A stretch of 5,555 nucleotides of DNA from JAQVEM01 sp034660395 (GTDB taxonomy: Bacteria > Actinomycetota > Humimicrobiia > Humimicrobiales > Humimicrobiaceae), in NCBI GenBank assembly GCA_034660395.1, contig JAYEJA010000013.1:1-5555 (forward strand). Reading direction: 5' to 3'. Position 1 is the stretch's first letter. Every line of letters begins with the position of its first letter. Positions 5,530-5,555 of this stretch are shown here, piece by piece. The position numbers and the translations under genes were made by a program. Under the pieces are notes generated by a model. The model had not been told where the DNA came from and ran no database searches. It worked only from the letters and a program-made list of their open reading frames with translations.

Positions 5530-5555
5530 ATGAGAATAAGAAGAACATTTACAAA
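5530..5555 (+). CDS. IS3-family transposase OrfA, N-terminal fragment cut by the window edge
   Basis: Only eight codons are visible, reading MRIRRTFT. The Arg-rich start followed by a Phe-Thr step is typical of IS3 OrfA proteins, which begin with a short basic stretch before a helix-turn-helix that binds the element's ends. The start is supported by AGGAGG at 5515-5520, 9 nt upstream, and by its position after an IS3-like terminal repeat. The identity depends on that context; the rest of the gene is outside the window. Confidence 0.65.

Larger units (their letters stand above)
5429..5555 (+). mobile_element. IS3-family insertion sequence, left end (runs off the window)
   Basis: The terminal inverted repeat begins TGGAGTGACCCCATTGGG and continues TTAGACACG (5429-5455). 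The TG start, the GTGACCCC block and the GTTAGACA block resemble the ends of IS150-like IS3 elements. An internal promoter, a leader of about 40 nt and the start of a basic ORF beginning MRIRRTFT follow, as expected for orfA. The right end, the orfAB frameshift and the DDE domain lie outside the window, so intactness is unknown. A 3-4 bp target duplication would be AAG or AAAG just before 5429. The subgroup is inferred from the end sequence alone. Confidence 0.8.

Overview
The window is AT-rich chromosomal DNA (roughly one third G+C by eye) from a bacterium. Three signals point to a low-GC Gram-positive (Bacillota-like) or related deep-branching anaerobic lineage: a LexA with Gram-positive-type operators of the form CGAAC-N4-GTTYG, a small YneA-like membrane/LysM protein under SOS control, and an LL-diaminopimelate aminotransferase. 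The species cannot be read from the sequence.

Layout from left to right. Bases 24-1187 (+) encode an aminotransferase of the LL-diaminopimelate type (dapL), for lysine and peptidoglycan precursor synthesis. Bases 1228-2535 (+) encode the ribosome-associated GTPase HflX. It converges, with a 4-bp gap, on lexA (2540-3169, -), the SOS repressor, which has its own LexA box overlapping the promoter. Upstream of lexA on the same strand is ilvC (3292-4293, -), ketol-acid reductoisomerase of branched-chain amino acid synthesis. The 229-bp gap after ilvC holds an ilvC leader hairpin and, pointing the other way, a promoter framed by two perfect LexA boxes. That promoter drives a 100-residue protein with one membrane anchor and a degenerate LysM domain (4523-4825, +), best read as a YneA-like SOS inhibitor of cell division. 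A dUTPase gene (dut, 4927-5361, +) follows. From about 5429 to the right edge is the left end of an IS3-family insertion sequence, with its terminal inverted repeat, internal promoter, a hairpin over the ribosome binding site, and the first codons of orfA.

How the parts fit. The core is an SOS locus: lexA and the YneA-like gene each carry LexA operators placed to block their promoters. The arrangement resembles the divergent lexA-yneA pair of Bacillus, but ilvC sits between the two. dut lies directly downstream of the SOS gene, and its role in keeping uracil out of DNA suits a DNA-damage response, although no LexA box of its own is visible.

Points most worth a second look: the two-operator SOS promoter; the ilvC cofactor loop, which lacks the usual NADPH-phosphate contacts; the read-through-sensitive hairpin in the IS leader; and the absence of Shine-Dalgarno sequences in front of four of the six complete genes.
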